Assembly (NCBI GenBank): GCA_023014485.1
Contig: JAJOZX010003206.1
Coordinates: forward strand, 468,450 to 532,449
Direction of reading: 5' to 3'
DNA: 64,000 nucleotides
DNA from: Bathynomus jamesi
Lineage: Eukaryota; Arthropoda; Malacostraca; Isopoda; Cirolanidae
The notes below the pieces were generated by a model. That model was not told the DNA's origin. It did no database searches and saw nothing but the letters and a program-made list of their open reading frames with translations. The translations under genes and the position numbers were made by a program. Numbering within the stretch: position 1 is the stretch's first letter; every line of letters starts with the position of its first letter. This document shows positions 44,231-54,773 of the stretch, piece after piece.

Positions 44231-45513
44231 AAGAACCGTGGGAGCTTGTGGTGGTTGATATTGTGAGTATGCCGAGAACGAGTAGAGGGAAAGTTGGAAT
44301 ATTAGTAGGGGTCGATCACAAGAGTAAGTTTGTGTATGTTGCTGCGTTAGAGAATAAAACAAGTGAGCATGTTGCGAGAGTGATGAGAGAGAGTATGTTA
44401 CCAATGATGCTTGGAAGGCCGCGTAAGTGTTTAACAGATAATGGGCCTGAGTTTAGGGGTGCTAGTTTTGAGAGAATGTTGAGTGAGAATGGGATAGAGC
44501 ATGTTAGAATAACTCCGTATATGTCTGCTTCGAATGGTTTGGCTGAGAGAACGGTGAAAACGATAAGTGAAATGCTGCGTGTATGTATTGGGGAAGGGGC
44601 TGAGTGGGATGCTGAGTTGGCAAGAGTTGCCTGGTGCTACAATTCGACATACCACTCAGCCATTCAAACTTCCCCAAGAAGGTATGTGTCTACATTTGGA
44701 AGGTTTGTGCAAAAGGATATACGATTAAATGAGAATACATGTGATAGATGGAGAGAGGCTGGTGTGCATTTTCGGTCATTTGGTGTTGGTGAGCTTGTTT
44801 TGAAAGAGGTGCATGAGGCTGGAAGAAGGAATGAGTATAAGTTGGCGCAAAAGTTTGAGGGTCCATTTGTGGTGAAAAAGGTATGGGAGAATGGGGTAAC
44901 GTATGTGATTGAGAGGGAGCAAGAGAATGGACAGTGTGAAGAAGTAAGAGCACATCATCGGCAGTTGCGCAAATGGCGAATACCTCCGGAGTACATCGTA
45001 TGTCACCCAATGTATGATATGTGTGAGAGGATGGAACAAAAGAAAGCGCTAGAAACCAAGAACATGATGGGAATCCAGGATGAATGGATGGATGCAGATC
45101 TGGAGTTCTTGATTGTGTCAAAGCGGGCAAAAAGGAAGAAAAAGGTGAGAAGAAAGGGAATGAAAGGTGAGAAAGCCAGGCAGATAGGTGAAGTATATGA
45201 GCTGAAGGATTCCCAGTTGGACTCTGGAACAGCCGCGGGTGAGGCAGAGTTAGAATGGGATGTTCGGGACTTTGGTGGTTCATGGTGCCAGCCTGGTCCA
45301 TCCGGGGAATTCTCGTTTGAGGGTTTTGGGGTCTCAGACCTTGAGGGCCTTTCTTTTCTGGGATTTTCCGAGGGTGGAGGAGAAGGGAGAAGAAGGGAAA
45401 TCTTCTTCACTCAGAAGTGGAAAGATTGTGTCAGGGAGGGGGCATTAAGAGTGTGGGATTTACAATTCTTGAGAGTGAAAGGGAAAATGTATGTGAGAGA
45501 GAAAGGAGTGTAA
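44212..45513 (+). CDS. Gypsy integrase catalytic core and C-terminal extension
   Basis: The frame begins just before EPWELVVVDIVSMP (first Asp). It continues KCLTDNGPEFRGASFERML (second Asp) and SASNGLAERTVKTISEML (Glu), then HSAIQTSPRRYVSTFGR. FGVGELVLKEVHE to FEGPFVVKKVWENGVTYVIE follows, the SH3-like GPY/F C-terminal domain. A long charged tail (KRAKRKKKVRRKGMKGEK and more) extends beyond the usual length. It is offset from the upstream pol frame by one base near a CCCCC run at about 44205. All three catalytic residues are present. Confidence 0.9.
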   Translation: MRKIEVKEPWELVVVDIVSMPRTSRGKVGILVGVDHKSKFVYVAALENKTSEHVARVMRESMLPMMLGRPRKCLTDNGPEFRGASFERMLSENGIEHVRITPYMSASNGLAERTVKTISEMLRVCIGEGAEWDAELARVAWCYNSTYHSAIQTSPRRYVSTFGRFVQKDIRLNENTCDRWREAGVHFRSFGVGELVLKEVHEAGRRNEYKLAQKFEGPFVVKKVWENGVTYVIEREQENGQCEEVRAHHRQLRKWRIPPEYIVCHPMYDMCERMEQKKALETKNMMGIQDEWMDADLEFLIVSKRAKRKKKVRRKGMKGEKARQIGEVYELKDSQLDSGTAAGEAELEWDVRDFGGSWCQPGPSGEFSFEGFGVSDLEGLSFLGFSEGGGEGRRREIFFTQKWKDCVREGALRVWDLQFLRVKGKMYVREKGV

Positions 45514-45794
45514 CTGAGCAAAGTATTGTGACCTTAATGGAAAGTGTGAGGGATGAATGGGGAGTAGATAGAGGTGAAGGAAGTATAAATGAAAGAATGA
45601 GGGAGAGAATGAATGTGATTGATTTTTGTGAGGAAGTGAGAATGTTATTGCTTGAGATAGAAGAAAATGTGTTGAATAAAAGCTTAGATGTAGAATTAAC
45701 AAGTAGTATTAGAGAAGATATTAAAAGTAGATGGGTTAGAATGATAGAGAAAGTGCAACAGTGTTTAGGGAGTGGTGATGGTAATGTAGTATAA
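45417..45794 (+). CDS. Small 3' frame after integrase, unknown
   Basis: This 125-residue frame overlaps the end of the integrase frame and ends just before an A-run at 45821. It is Glu/Arg-rich (ERSVTEQSIVTLMESVRDEW, IDFCEEVRMLLLEIEENVLN) and predicted helical. It has no signal peptide, no membrane span and no known motif. It could be the displaced C-terminus of Pol or a small accessory frame. Confidence 0.35.
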   Translation: MERLCQGGGIKSVGFTILESERENVCERERSVTEQSIVTLMESVRDEWGVDRGEGSINERMRERMNVIDFCEEVRMLLLEIEENVLNKSLDVELTSSIREDIKSRWVRMIEKVQQCLGSGDGNVV

Positions 45795-46515
45795 AGTATT
45801 GGTGTAGTGTTCTGTAGGAAAAAAAAAAAAAAAAATAGTAGTATTGTATGATGTGTGAAAGAGTGAGTGGTTGGAAATTCAACCAGGTGGCAGCCTACAT
45901 TTTGAGGCCAGAAGCTGGGCTGTGCTTGAAGGAGGAAGGTGCCTGGGTGAGTTCCCAGACCTGCTGATCCTGCCTCTGGTGATTTGCCTTTGCAGGTTTC
46001 AACCTCATTCCTGGTATTGTAAATAACTATTGTAAAAAAAAAAAATAAATTATAGGTATATTTTTTAGTATAACGTAAATATTGTAAATAACTATTGTAA
46101 ATGAAATTATAGGTATATTTTTTAGTATAACGTAAATTATTAAAGAGAAAGTAATTGTTAGCCAGCTGTTAGTCCTAAATATTGAATGTTTGAATGTTTA
46201 CTGTATTTGTTAAATATAAGATTATTAAATAACTGAATTAAATTTAAATAAATAAATGAATGATTTATAAAGTAAATTTGTAAATATGTTATTCTTATGA
46301 TAGCCATGTATGTAATTAATGATTTAAATGATTAAAATTGAAAACAATTATTTTTGAAAAAAAAAAAAGAGGGTATTATGTAAATAATTTGTTAATAAAT
46401 ATTTTGGTATAAAAATTGTAAGGAAAGGAAGAGAGAACCATATTAGGGTAATATAGTAGGTGTGTAGGCTATATGGCAAGACAGGTGGAAAGGAGCTTGG
46501 GGGGGGGGGGGGAGA
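45795..46515 (+). other. Gypsy 3' non-coding region with tandem duplication and polypurine tract
   Basis: A unit of about 60 bp (TATTGTAAATAACTATTGTA ... AGTATAACGTAAA) occurs twice in a row at about 46015-46076 and 46079-46138. Just before the right LTR a run of about 14 G followed by AGA (46499-46515) is the polypurine tract that primes plus-strand synthesis. Confidence 0.85.
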
Positions 46516-47530
46516 TGTGGAGGGTGAACCCTTTCCCCCTGGCCTTGATTATTATTATTTATATATTAAATTTCTTTGATTTTTGAATGAAATACTTGTT
46601 ATAGATAGGATTTTAATGGTTCTCTCTCTCTTTCCAGCAAACAAATAAATAAAGAATAAGAATGTTATGTTAATATGTAAATGTTAATATTTTTACAAAA
46701 GAAAAGTATAACCATTAAGTCTTAAATACATATAAATAGTAAAGAATGAATAATTATTAAATAAGTAAACAATAAACAATAACTAGTAAGAAGTAAATAA
46801 ATAAAGAATAAGTATATGATAATATGTTAATGTTAATAGTTTAACGAATGAAAAGAATAAACAATAAGTTATATATAAAGAAATGTTAAACTTGTAAACA
46901 AGGAATGAGGAATAAAACAGTTTTATTAAATTAGTATGGGAAAAAGAGTGAGTTGGATGGTCGCTTGTTAAACCCTGTTAGTAAACGGATAATAAAGTAC
47001 TTGTTTAATGTTAATATTTTAGCAAACAAACAAAAAAAAAAGAATAAACAAATTTAGTAAAAGAGATGCTTCTGAGGTTTAAAAGTGTCGGCGTGTGTGT
47101 CAAAACTTGAGTTTTGAGAAGTGGGGGGAACCAATTGGCGCATGTGTGGAAATGTAAATATAAAAAAAAAATAGTTTAAGTGTGTAATTTGATGAGAAAA
47201 TAAAGAACATAACAGAGGAAACTAAATTCAGGCTGGATTTGTCTGAGAGGCTGAAGACTGTTACTGGACCAAGGGAACTTTAAGTTCTGTTAGGAAGGGG
47301 ATGCCGGTGATATTGAAACACTAACAGAAGGAAGCTATTCTGGCAAGACCTATGAAACAAGTGAGAAACTGTTGGCGGCACGAGCCAGCAGTTGTGGAAT
47401 CGGAGGTCTGGGCAGCGAGCCTGGATCCAACAACCCTTCAAGGTAAGCAGCCTAGTTTCATGGAGTTCTTAAACAAAAGAAAAATTCTTATTCATGGTGC
47501 GGCCGTTAGGTTAATCTGAATCCCACCACA
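46516..47530 (+). repeat. Right LTR
   Basis: It begins TGTGGAGGGTGAACCC directly after the G-rich tract and ends AATCCCACCACA. It matches the left LTR over its length with scattered substitutions and small indels (for example it carries ACCTATGAAACAAG, absent on the left), indicating an old insertion. Confidence 0.93.
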
Positions 47531-47814
47531 ATGACAAATAGGGCATAAATATAGTAAAAAATAGTCCAAACAAGCAACAAAAACAACACAACACTCCTGC
47601 AAATGGTGGCTCAGAAGGGACAGCCAGTAGCATCCAACATTGGGTGGTGGTGGCGTGAAAAACTGTCGGAGATGCATCAGCCAGGTGCCAGTTGTTGTGG
47701 GGAAAATTGCCAGTTACTCCAGAGGTGATTCGTAATGGGGTTTTTTCAATTTTGCCAGTTTCTCAAGAGTTCTAGTTAATAAAATACCAGTTAACACAGA
47801 GTATTCTGTATATA
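47531..47814. other. Spacer between LTR element and CR1-like relic
   Basis: No coding motif and no clear repeat ends. It does not continue the mariner fragment that precedes the left LTR. Confidence 0.5.
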
Positions 47815-49424
47815 ATGAGTACATATAATGAAATAACTGTTTACGAGGCTGAGATTGCGCATTATATCAATAGGCTAAAAGTTAGCAAGGCTCCAGGCAC
47901 TGACGCTTTTTATCCCAGACATTTGAAAGATTTGAAAGAAGTTATCGTAGGCCCCTTAACAAAGATTTTTAATCAGTCACTCGAAACAGGGATTATTCCT
48001 GAAGATTTCAAATTAGCTAACATCACACCTATTTTTAAAAAAGGCAACCGCGCAGTAGCTAGCAATTATAGGCCCATTAGCTTAATGTCAATTGTCAGTA
48101 AACTTTTGGAATCCGTAGTTAGGGATCGTATTATCGATCACTTAGAAAGTAGAGATTTGATTAATAGTAGTCAGCATGGGTTTCGACGCCATAGGTCTTG
48201 TTTAACTAATTTGTTAGAATTTTATAATGAAATGGTGCGCGAATACGATAGGCATAGAGCAGCTGACGTTATTTATTTACATTTTAAAAAGGCGTTCGAT
48301 ACAGTTCTGCATAGGAGACTAATTGCGAAGGTTAAAGCGCACGGTATACGCGGTCAGGTAGCTAACTGGTTAGAAGAATGGCTTTGTGCTAGGAGGCAGA
48401 GGGTCGTAATTAATGGTAGTGAATCCGGGTGGTTAGATGTAGGTAGCGGTGTCCCACAGGGTTCAGTGTTAGGCCCATTGCTATTCGTAATTTACATTAA
48501 TGACATAGATGTAGGATTGACTAGTAACGTGTCAAAATTCGCAGATGATACTAAAATAGGCAGTAAGGTTGTTAATGAGGACGATAGAAATAGGATCCAA
48601 GACGATGTAAATAGGATTATGGAGTGGACAGATAAGTGGCAGATGCAATTTAACGTAGACAAATGTAGTTTTGCATATAGGTTCTCGCAACAATAATTAC
48701 ACATACATGATGGATAATAGGGAGTTAGCGAGCGTTGATGAGGAAGTAGATTTAGGCGTACGCGTATCTAAGGATTTAAAGGTTAGGAACCAGTGCCTGG
48801 AGTCTTGCACAAAAGCTAATAGGATGTTAGGCTTCATAGCGCGTAATTTCGAATTTAAATCAAAGGATATTATATTGCCCCTTTACAAGTCTCTGGTCAG
48901 GCCTCATTTAGAATATGCCGTTCAGTTTTGGTGCCCGTACTTGCGTGAGGATATTGATAGGTTAGAAAGGGTTCAGCGTCATGCCACGAAACTTATTCCA
49001 TCATTGCGCAATAAGCCTTATGAAGATAGGATTAGAGTTAGACCTGTATTCACTCGAAACTAGGAGATTAAGGGGGGAGCTTATTGAAGTTTTCAAAATT
49101 GTTAATGACATCGATAACGTAAATTTTGACAAATTGTTCACTTTCGATAATAGTAATACTCGCAATAACGGGTTTAAGTTGCGTGGCAGACGTTTCATTA
49201 CTAATATCGCTAAAAACTCCTTTACGTTTAAAGCAATTGATAAATGGAATAATCTTCCCGCGTCAGTCGTTCATTCTACCAGTGTTAATGTGTTTAAGAA
49301 CTGTCTTGACAGACATTTTAAAAATATTAAGGTTGTTTAAAATTAAAAAAGAAAGTTAACAGGAGCTCTGGTGGTGGTGCTCGAGGATGAGTCTGTTGAC
49401 GATAAATGCCAGCTTGTGTGATGC

Positions 49425-49457
<33 letters not shown>
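47815..49457 (+). pseudogene. CR1-like LINE reverse transcriptase, 5'-truncated
   Basis: Frames in order show VSKAPGTDAFYPRHL, FKLANITPIFKKGNR, ASNYRPISLMSIVSKLLESV, QHGFRRHRSCLTNLLEF, GSGVPQGSVLGPLLFVIYIN and VSKFADDTKIGS (FADD). Then come RMLGFIARNFEFK and LERVQRHATKLIPSLRN. At motif A the sequence is YLHFKKAFDTV where the family has YLDF, so the catalytic Asp is His. Frameshifts occur near 48680 and 49025. It ends DRHFKNIKVV, a short 3' UTR and an A tail (49430-49457). The endonuclease is missing. Confidence 0.85.
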
Positions 49458-49459
<2 letters not shown>

Positions 49460-50084
49460 AGACAACACGAACATAGATGTAGCTCGTAGTGTAAACTAAC
49501 CCACTTTTTGTTTAACTTTACCTACTTTTTTTTTTTTATCTCCTTACTTTGCATGTCTGTAACTCTTTCCTTGCATGTTTGTAGTTTGCATGGTATGACA
49601 GTGAGTTAAGACTGTGTTTGCATGGTTTGTAAGCGTTCTTATTTTACTTCTTTTCATCTTTCACCCCTCTCCTATTTTCTCCATCTATTTTTCTGACTTG
49701 TCGGCAGTGGCCGGCAGATGATGATGGTGAGACTTTTTTCCTCTTTTTCTGAATGAATGTTAACCCACGAGTGATAGGTGTTGCTCCTTACTTAACCCCT
49801 TATTCTCTTCTCTTAACCCCCTACTCTTTCCTTTCTCTCAGGCTAACCTTAGAGTGGATCTTAGGGTCTTTGTTAGCCTTAGCTTCTGTAGATAACAAAA
49901 TAATTAATTTTTCCTATTGCTAAGACTCTACGCATTTGTATAAAAGCACTTCAACCCCTCAGTTTTAACTGGTTTACTACTATTGGCAAGATAGTTGATA
50001 TAGCTAATCTGTAAGATCCTAATAACAATATTAACTTTACATATTGGTAAAGCTTTATACCCTCTGTTAATCTAACATTATCCT
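49458..50084. other. Non-coding stretch
   Basis: Pyrimidine-rich sequence with repeated GCATG(T/G)TTTGTA-type words near 49560-49635 and several CTTACTTAACCCC-like segments. It may be untranslated sequence of the CR1-like ORF1 element on the minus strand. Confidence 0.4.
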
Positions 50085-50454
50085 TCAAAACCCCAAAGAA
50101 CTCACATTGTCCTTTAAAAGCCTCCCACATAAAGCAGTTCCCTTTCTGCTAAGATGTAATTCATCTTTAATGTAAAGATCCCTCCTTCCATTAAAATTAT
50201 CCCACAAATCTATAAACTCAACCCCTTCACTACACAGCATCTTTATGTTATTATTTAAGGCTAAAATTCTACTTGTAAATTCTGTGCTTACCCCAACCTT
50301 AGGTAAAATGCCCACTATATAACACGTGTTCTACCTATTTTTTGAAGTTTCTATCAATTCTCTGTACCTATGTTAACTTCTTCAGAATATATGTTCAACT
50401 TAAATCTACTTTCTTTATCTTTGCTTGTTACATCATTTATACCTACATGAACTA

Positions 50455-51737
50455 TCAGGTCATCCCATAAGTAATGTCATTTTTTACGATAGATTAGGTT
50501 TAAACTAGTCCTACTCAATTTAAGCATAAATTTTCCGAAGGTTATATCTAAGAGGAGATCTATCGTGTTTTGCTACATACTTTACAGACCTTGACCAGTG
50601 AAGACGTGTTTTGCTTTATGTGAACCCCTCATAAACATGGTGGTATCAGAAGAGCATATCAGGCATATAATGCTTTATGAGTTCAAAAAAGGAATAGTGC
50701 TACTGAAGCAACACGAAACATTCAGGACATTTATGGCAACAATATTCTGCATGTGAGGAAATGTCAAAAATGGTTTCAAAAGTTTAGGAATGGTGACTGC
50801 TGTTTGACAGATGCAGCACACACTGGACACCCTGCTGAGTTTGATGATGACCTGCTGTTAGCCACACTTGAAGAAGACTGTTCAACAACTGTCAAAGAAT
50901 TGGCCCAGAAACTCAATTCATCCCCGTCCACCATCCATCAACATTTGCAACAACTTGGGAAAGTGCCTAAGTTAGGAAAATGGGTGCCACATGAATTGTC
51001 AGTCGACAATCTGAGGGTGCAAGTAAACATTAGCACAGCTCTTCATTCCCGTGAACTCCAAGATCCATTTTTGCACCGTTTAGTGACTGGTGATGAAAAG
51101 TGGATACTGTACCAGAATGTTAAGCGCCATTGACAGTGGGTTCATGCCAGAGAACCAGCGACACCACAGCCAAAACCAAATCTTCACCCTCAGAAGGTGT
51201 TGCTTAGTGTTTGGTGGGATAAAGTGGTGTAATACACTTTGAAACCTTACCACACAACCAAACAATCACCGCTCAAGTTTACTGTCAACAACTGGATCAA
51301 TTGAACACTGCACTAAAAGAAGAGACACATTCTTTGGTTAATCGGAAAGGAATCGTGTTCCACAATGACAACGCACGTCCTCATACCACTTGGATCACTT
51401 CTGCAAAAATTGAGGAGCTTGGGTGGGAAAAACTTCCATATCCTCCATATTCTCTAGACCTTGCGCCTTCAGATTATCATCTCTTCAGGAGTCTGCAAAA
51501 CTATCTTGACGAGAAACAGTATACTTCTTTAGATGACCTGCACACCAGTCTTTATACATTTTTTGCCTCAAAATTGCCTGAATTTTATAAACATGGCATT
51601 GAAAAGCTTGTAGGACATTGGCAGAGTGTCATTGATTCCGATGGAAAATATATACTAGATTAAAAAGTTCCAGTTGAGTTTTTTTTTATCTTTCAAATTC
51701 CAATCTAAAAAATGACATTAATTATGGGATGACCTGA
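50455..51737 (+). mobile_element. DD34D mariner element, complete ends
   Basis: The ends TCAGGTCATCCCATAAGTAA and the complement of TCAGGTCATCCCATAATTAA are flanked by TA (50453-50454, 51738-51739). At 1283 bp it is the classic mariner length. It lies inside the HVGIND coding block of the minus-strand ORF1 relic. Confidence 0.93.
50637..51663 (+). pseudogene. Mariner (DD34D) transposase, inactivated
   Basis: MVVSEEHIRHIMLYEFKKG is followed by a one-base loss near 50693. HVRKCQKWFQKFRNGD (first HTH) and AQKLNSSPSTIHQHLQQLGK (second HTH) come next, then RLVTGDEKWILYQN (first Asp), HNDNARPHT (second Asp) and YSLDLAPSDYHLF (third Asp, 34 residues on). The WVPHEL linker motif is present. In-frame stops follow VKRH (TGA) and DKVV (TAA). 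The C-terminus is IDSDGKYILD. All catalytic residues survive; the stops and the frameshift do not allow a full product. Confidence 0.92.
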
Positions 51738-52110
51738 TATAATTTCACCTCAGCTTTCAGGCAACTTCTTCACTACCTCATTGACTTTAGAAATATTACC
51801 TCCCAGAATACATTCACACTGTATTGCTTCATTTAAATTATCAAGTAGCTGAAACCTGTTATTAGTTGATATCACATGATTACTATTCTCTCTAACCCCA
51901 TTCCTTGACTGACCTTTGACTTTGTGCCATTCATCAGGCCTAATTTTGCTTGGACCTGAATCCTTATCACTAACACTTGGTTTAGGCTCAACCTTACTTG
52001 GGCCTGCATCCCTGTCACTAACATTAGGGCTAGGCTTAGGCTCAACCTCACTATAACCTAGATTAGTATTTCCTGAATTTCACTCAGCTTCTGGCATAAC
52101 TGTTCAAAAA

Positions 52111-53174
52111 TTATGAAATCTTTTAAAATATGTAATAATTTGAATGGTACCTTATTATTCATAAAAGCTTTAAGACTGTGCAGGAAACCACAGTCCAACA
52201 GTGTTCTCACATGGTACATAACAAATAAAAGTTGACCTCGTCCTCATCATTCTGCAGGAGTCACTCTGTAATGGTCATCTTAACTAATCAATAATTAAGG
52301 TAGGCCTAATGCCAGAAAGTCTTCCCTAATTCAATGAAATACATTACTATTCTTGCTTAAAATTTGATTACAGGAACAAGTTACAAGACCTAATTTGTTT
52401 AAAAACTATAATATTAGCAAATAATGCAGGCTTAAGCCTAAAACCAATTAACCCTTGGAAAGAGAAAGTGAATAAGTTAGAAGCAACAAATAACAAGACT
52501 GATAAGCAGCCAACCAGTATGCACTTCTTTTCAGCCTTAGTCATCCTTTGAACTCTACATGAACTATGTCTTCTTACACATGGCCAACTTGGAATGAGGT
52601 CAGATTCTGAATATAGAAAAAGGATACAGAAATGAGAAAGAACATTCAACTTGGATTATAAACATAATTAAGATTTAAGAGAACATAATTATAAGGGATA
52701 TAGGAATATAATTAATTATATATCAAGTGAAGTAACTAAGCTAAAGCACTTTAATTTGATAAATATAAATTAAGAATTTAATGAATAATTGAATTAAAGA
52801 ACTTTGTTAAATGTAAATAAATTCATAACTGGCTACTGAGTAAAAGAAATAATCATAACTGTCAACTCTGCTGAGAAAGCAGAGTTAACAATGGGAAGAA
52901 ACAAAGAATAGACAGAGATAGAGAATCAGAGCTAGAAAGACACAATATAGCCAGTAATAAGTCTTGTTATTTAAGAGGCTTAATGAAGTATTCGGTACAG
53001 TTAAAGATATAAAGTGAATTTGTGAATTCCAGTTGAAGATAATTGTCTTTAAAATCTTAGATCCAGAATGCATGAAATCTTATCCTTACTTAATTAATTT
53101 TGAATGAAAGAAAAACTCTAATTCTCAAAAGATAACTTAGAGACCTGTATTTTTATTTAACATCTAATTTAGTA
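52111..53174. other. AT-rich stretch, no gene
   Basis: No inverted ends or coding motif. Short antisense frames at 52368-52649 and 52885-53073 show no family signature. Confidence 0.5.
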
Positions 53175-53830
53175 CAGTAATACCTCTATTAATTAAATAA
53201 ATGCGTTCCAATGAAACACTTCATTATCAGGAAATTTGCTACCAGAGGTAGCTTTGATAAAGGGGATGTAGGGATAGGTTCCAATACTTCATAATAAAAG
53301 GTATACATCACTACATTTCATTAGATTAACAAAATTTAAGTAATATGTACAGTACCTGTAAAAAAGGAATATAAATTAAAATAAGCTGAAAAAGAAATAG
53401 GATTAATATTTCTTCTTGCCTGTAACCACCTGCCTGATTATTTGCATTTTTACATCCAAAGATACAGATTTTCTTTGCACTTTTGCCAGACATTACAGAA
53501 GCTAGAAGCTTTTATTCACTGCAATTACACACAAACAACAATAATAATTCACCAACATGAGGCACTCAAACAATGGCAGGTGGGAGAAGGAGACTAGCAA
53601 AGCTCTTCACCAACTGGCTGATGAGAAATGTAAACAAAACATTGCCACAGTTGTGTTCACAGGGATCTGGCTGCATTTATGCTCATATTTTTTGAACTGC
53701 TGTTATTATGTATTAATTTTTAAAAAATTTTCTTTTGTTTCTTTTTTTTTTTAACAAAAAAGGCCTCCAGGATAGATTTCATTATAAAGAAGCTTTGTTC
53801 TCAGAGGATTTGTTAATAGAGGTATTACTG
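53175..53830. mobile_element. Pogo/Tigger-type non-autonomous element
   Basis: The ends CAGTAATACCTCTATTAA and TTAATAGAGGTATTACTG are perfect inverted repeats flanked by TA (53173-53174 and 53831-53832). CAG...CTG ends with TA duplication are typical of pogo-type elements. The 656-bp interior has no recognisable transposase. Confidence 0.88.
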
Positions 53831-53832
53831 TA

Positions 53833-54773
53833 ATTGACTATAAACTAGACTTGAGTAATTGTTTTCAATTTTGATATCATTAAATCTGCTTTATATTAAA
53901 AGCGATAGTAAATATTTAGATTTAGTCTTTCATGTAAATTTGTACATATTTGAAAAGGAAAAATGTTTTAGCTTTATAAATCAATTAGACAACTATAGAT
54001 CATTAAACTATAGTGCTGCTTATGGTCTTCCACCCTGTATATTAAAAGAAATCCTAGTAACCAAAAACATGGCCTATTAATGAATTGGTGCAATTTCAAA
54101 GTTAAAAGTAAAAGTTGAATTCATCAGTGCACTTGTTTATAAAAATAGGTTGTATTATATATTGTACATAAGCTTTATGAACAGAAAAATACAAGGCTGA
54201 GGATTGTCCACATGTGTAGTTTGAGGATAAAAGATAAAAAACTCCACGTTTAGAAATATTATAAGCATACAAAAGGCTCAGATGTTTTTAAACTATAGCT
54301 ACCACCATTCACTTTATAAACAGTGAGTGGGTTATCTTGTCTTTCCTGTTGAACACAGAGTTATTGTGTAGGTGGAGAGTTACCGCAATTAAAAATATAG
54401 AAAAGACAATTTTGCTTCATAAAGAAACAGATTGTGGGACTTAATCTACCTTAATAACTTCTGATCAAGCCACCACCTTGAAGGGCATTGTGCTCCATTA
54501 AAAGGCACACAACATCAAGCAGTCTTGTCTTGGAAACATGAACTGGGTTTTACAAGACCAAAAAAGATAGCCCTAAATCATGAGTACTTAAGTTAATGCA
54601 ATGCATACATCAAGTTAACATGAAACTGTCAGAATTATATACTGCAGATGGGTAACTAAAATTCTTATTCTAGTCATAGGCTTGCTATAATTTTTCTTAA
54701 ATTAATTAAAATTATCCTACTACTGAATTATCCAAAAATAGGCCTACTTCTATTACATTCAAATCTACTTTTC
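53833..54773. other. AT-rich sequence downstream of the TEFM-like exon
   Basis: No second exon of the neighbouring minus-strand gene could be recognised here, and no transposon ends. It may be intron. Confidence 0.4.

Larger units (their letters stand above)
32738..47530 (+). mobile_element. Gypsy-type LTR retrotransposon with OTU-like and second protease domains
   Basis: Long direct repeats of about 1 kb begin TGTGGAGGGTGAACCCTTTC and end CCCACCACA. A primer site and a polypurine tract sit at the expected positions. Domain order (Gag, protease, RT, RNase H, OTU-like, second retropepsin-like, integrase) is Gypsy-type with two extra domains between RNase H and integrase. No env-like frame with a signal peptide and membrane anchor was found. 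It is interrupted at 35495-36461 and 37717-41046 and has several frameshifts. Outer flanks (TCCGT and ATGAC) do not form a target duplication. Confidence 0.92.
50085..52110 (-). pseudogene. CR1-like ORF1 with SGNH (esterase-like) domain, split by mariner
   Basis: On the minus strand 51740-52110 reads through GPSKVEPKPSVSDKDSGPSK (a near-repeated acidic/Ser unit), RPDEWHKVKG and NNRFQLLDNLNE. After the mariner it continues DLIVHVGINDVTSKDKES, ILPKVGVSTEFTSRILALN, VEFIDLWDNFNGRRDLYIKD and ELHLSRKG. HVGxND and DxLHLS are blocks of the SGNH hydrolase fold known from ORF1 of CR1-group LINEs; the D-x-x-H pair is present. The insert at 50455-51737 and several stops make it a relic. It lies opposite in orientation to the RT at 47815, so the two are probably different copies. 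Confidence 0.7.

Noticed and set aside
34225..45702. Antisense ORFs across the Gypsy element rich in Ser, His, Pro and Leu
   Set aside because: They are shadows of the purine-rich sense strand and have no recognisable domains.
44200..46515. An env gene in the Gypsy element
   Set aside because: No frame after integrase has a signal peptide, glycoprotein-like Cys pattern or membrane anchor.
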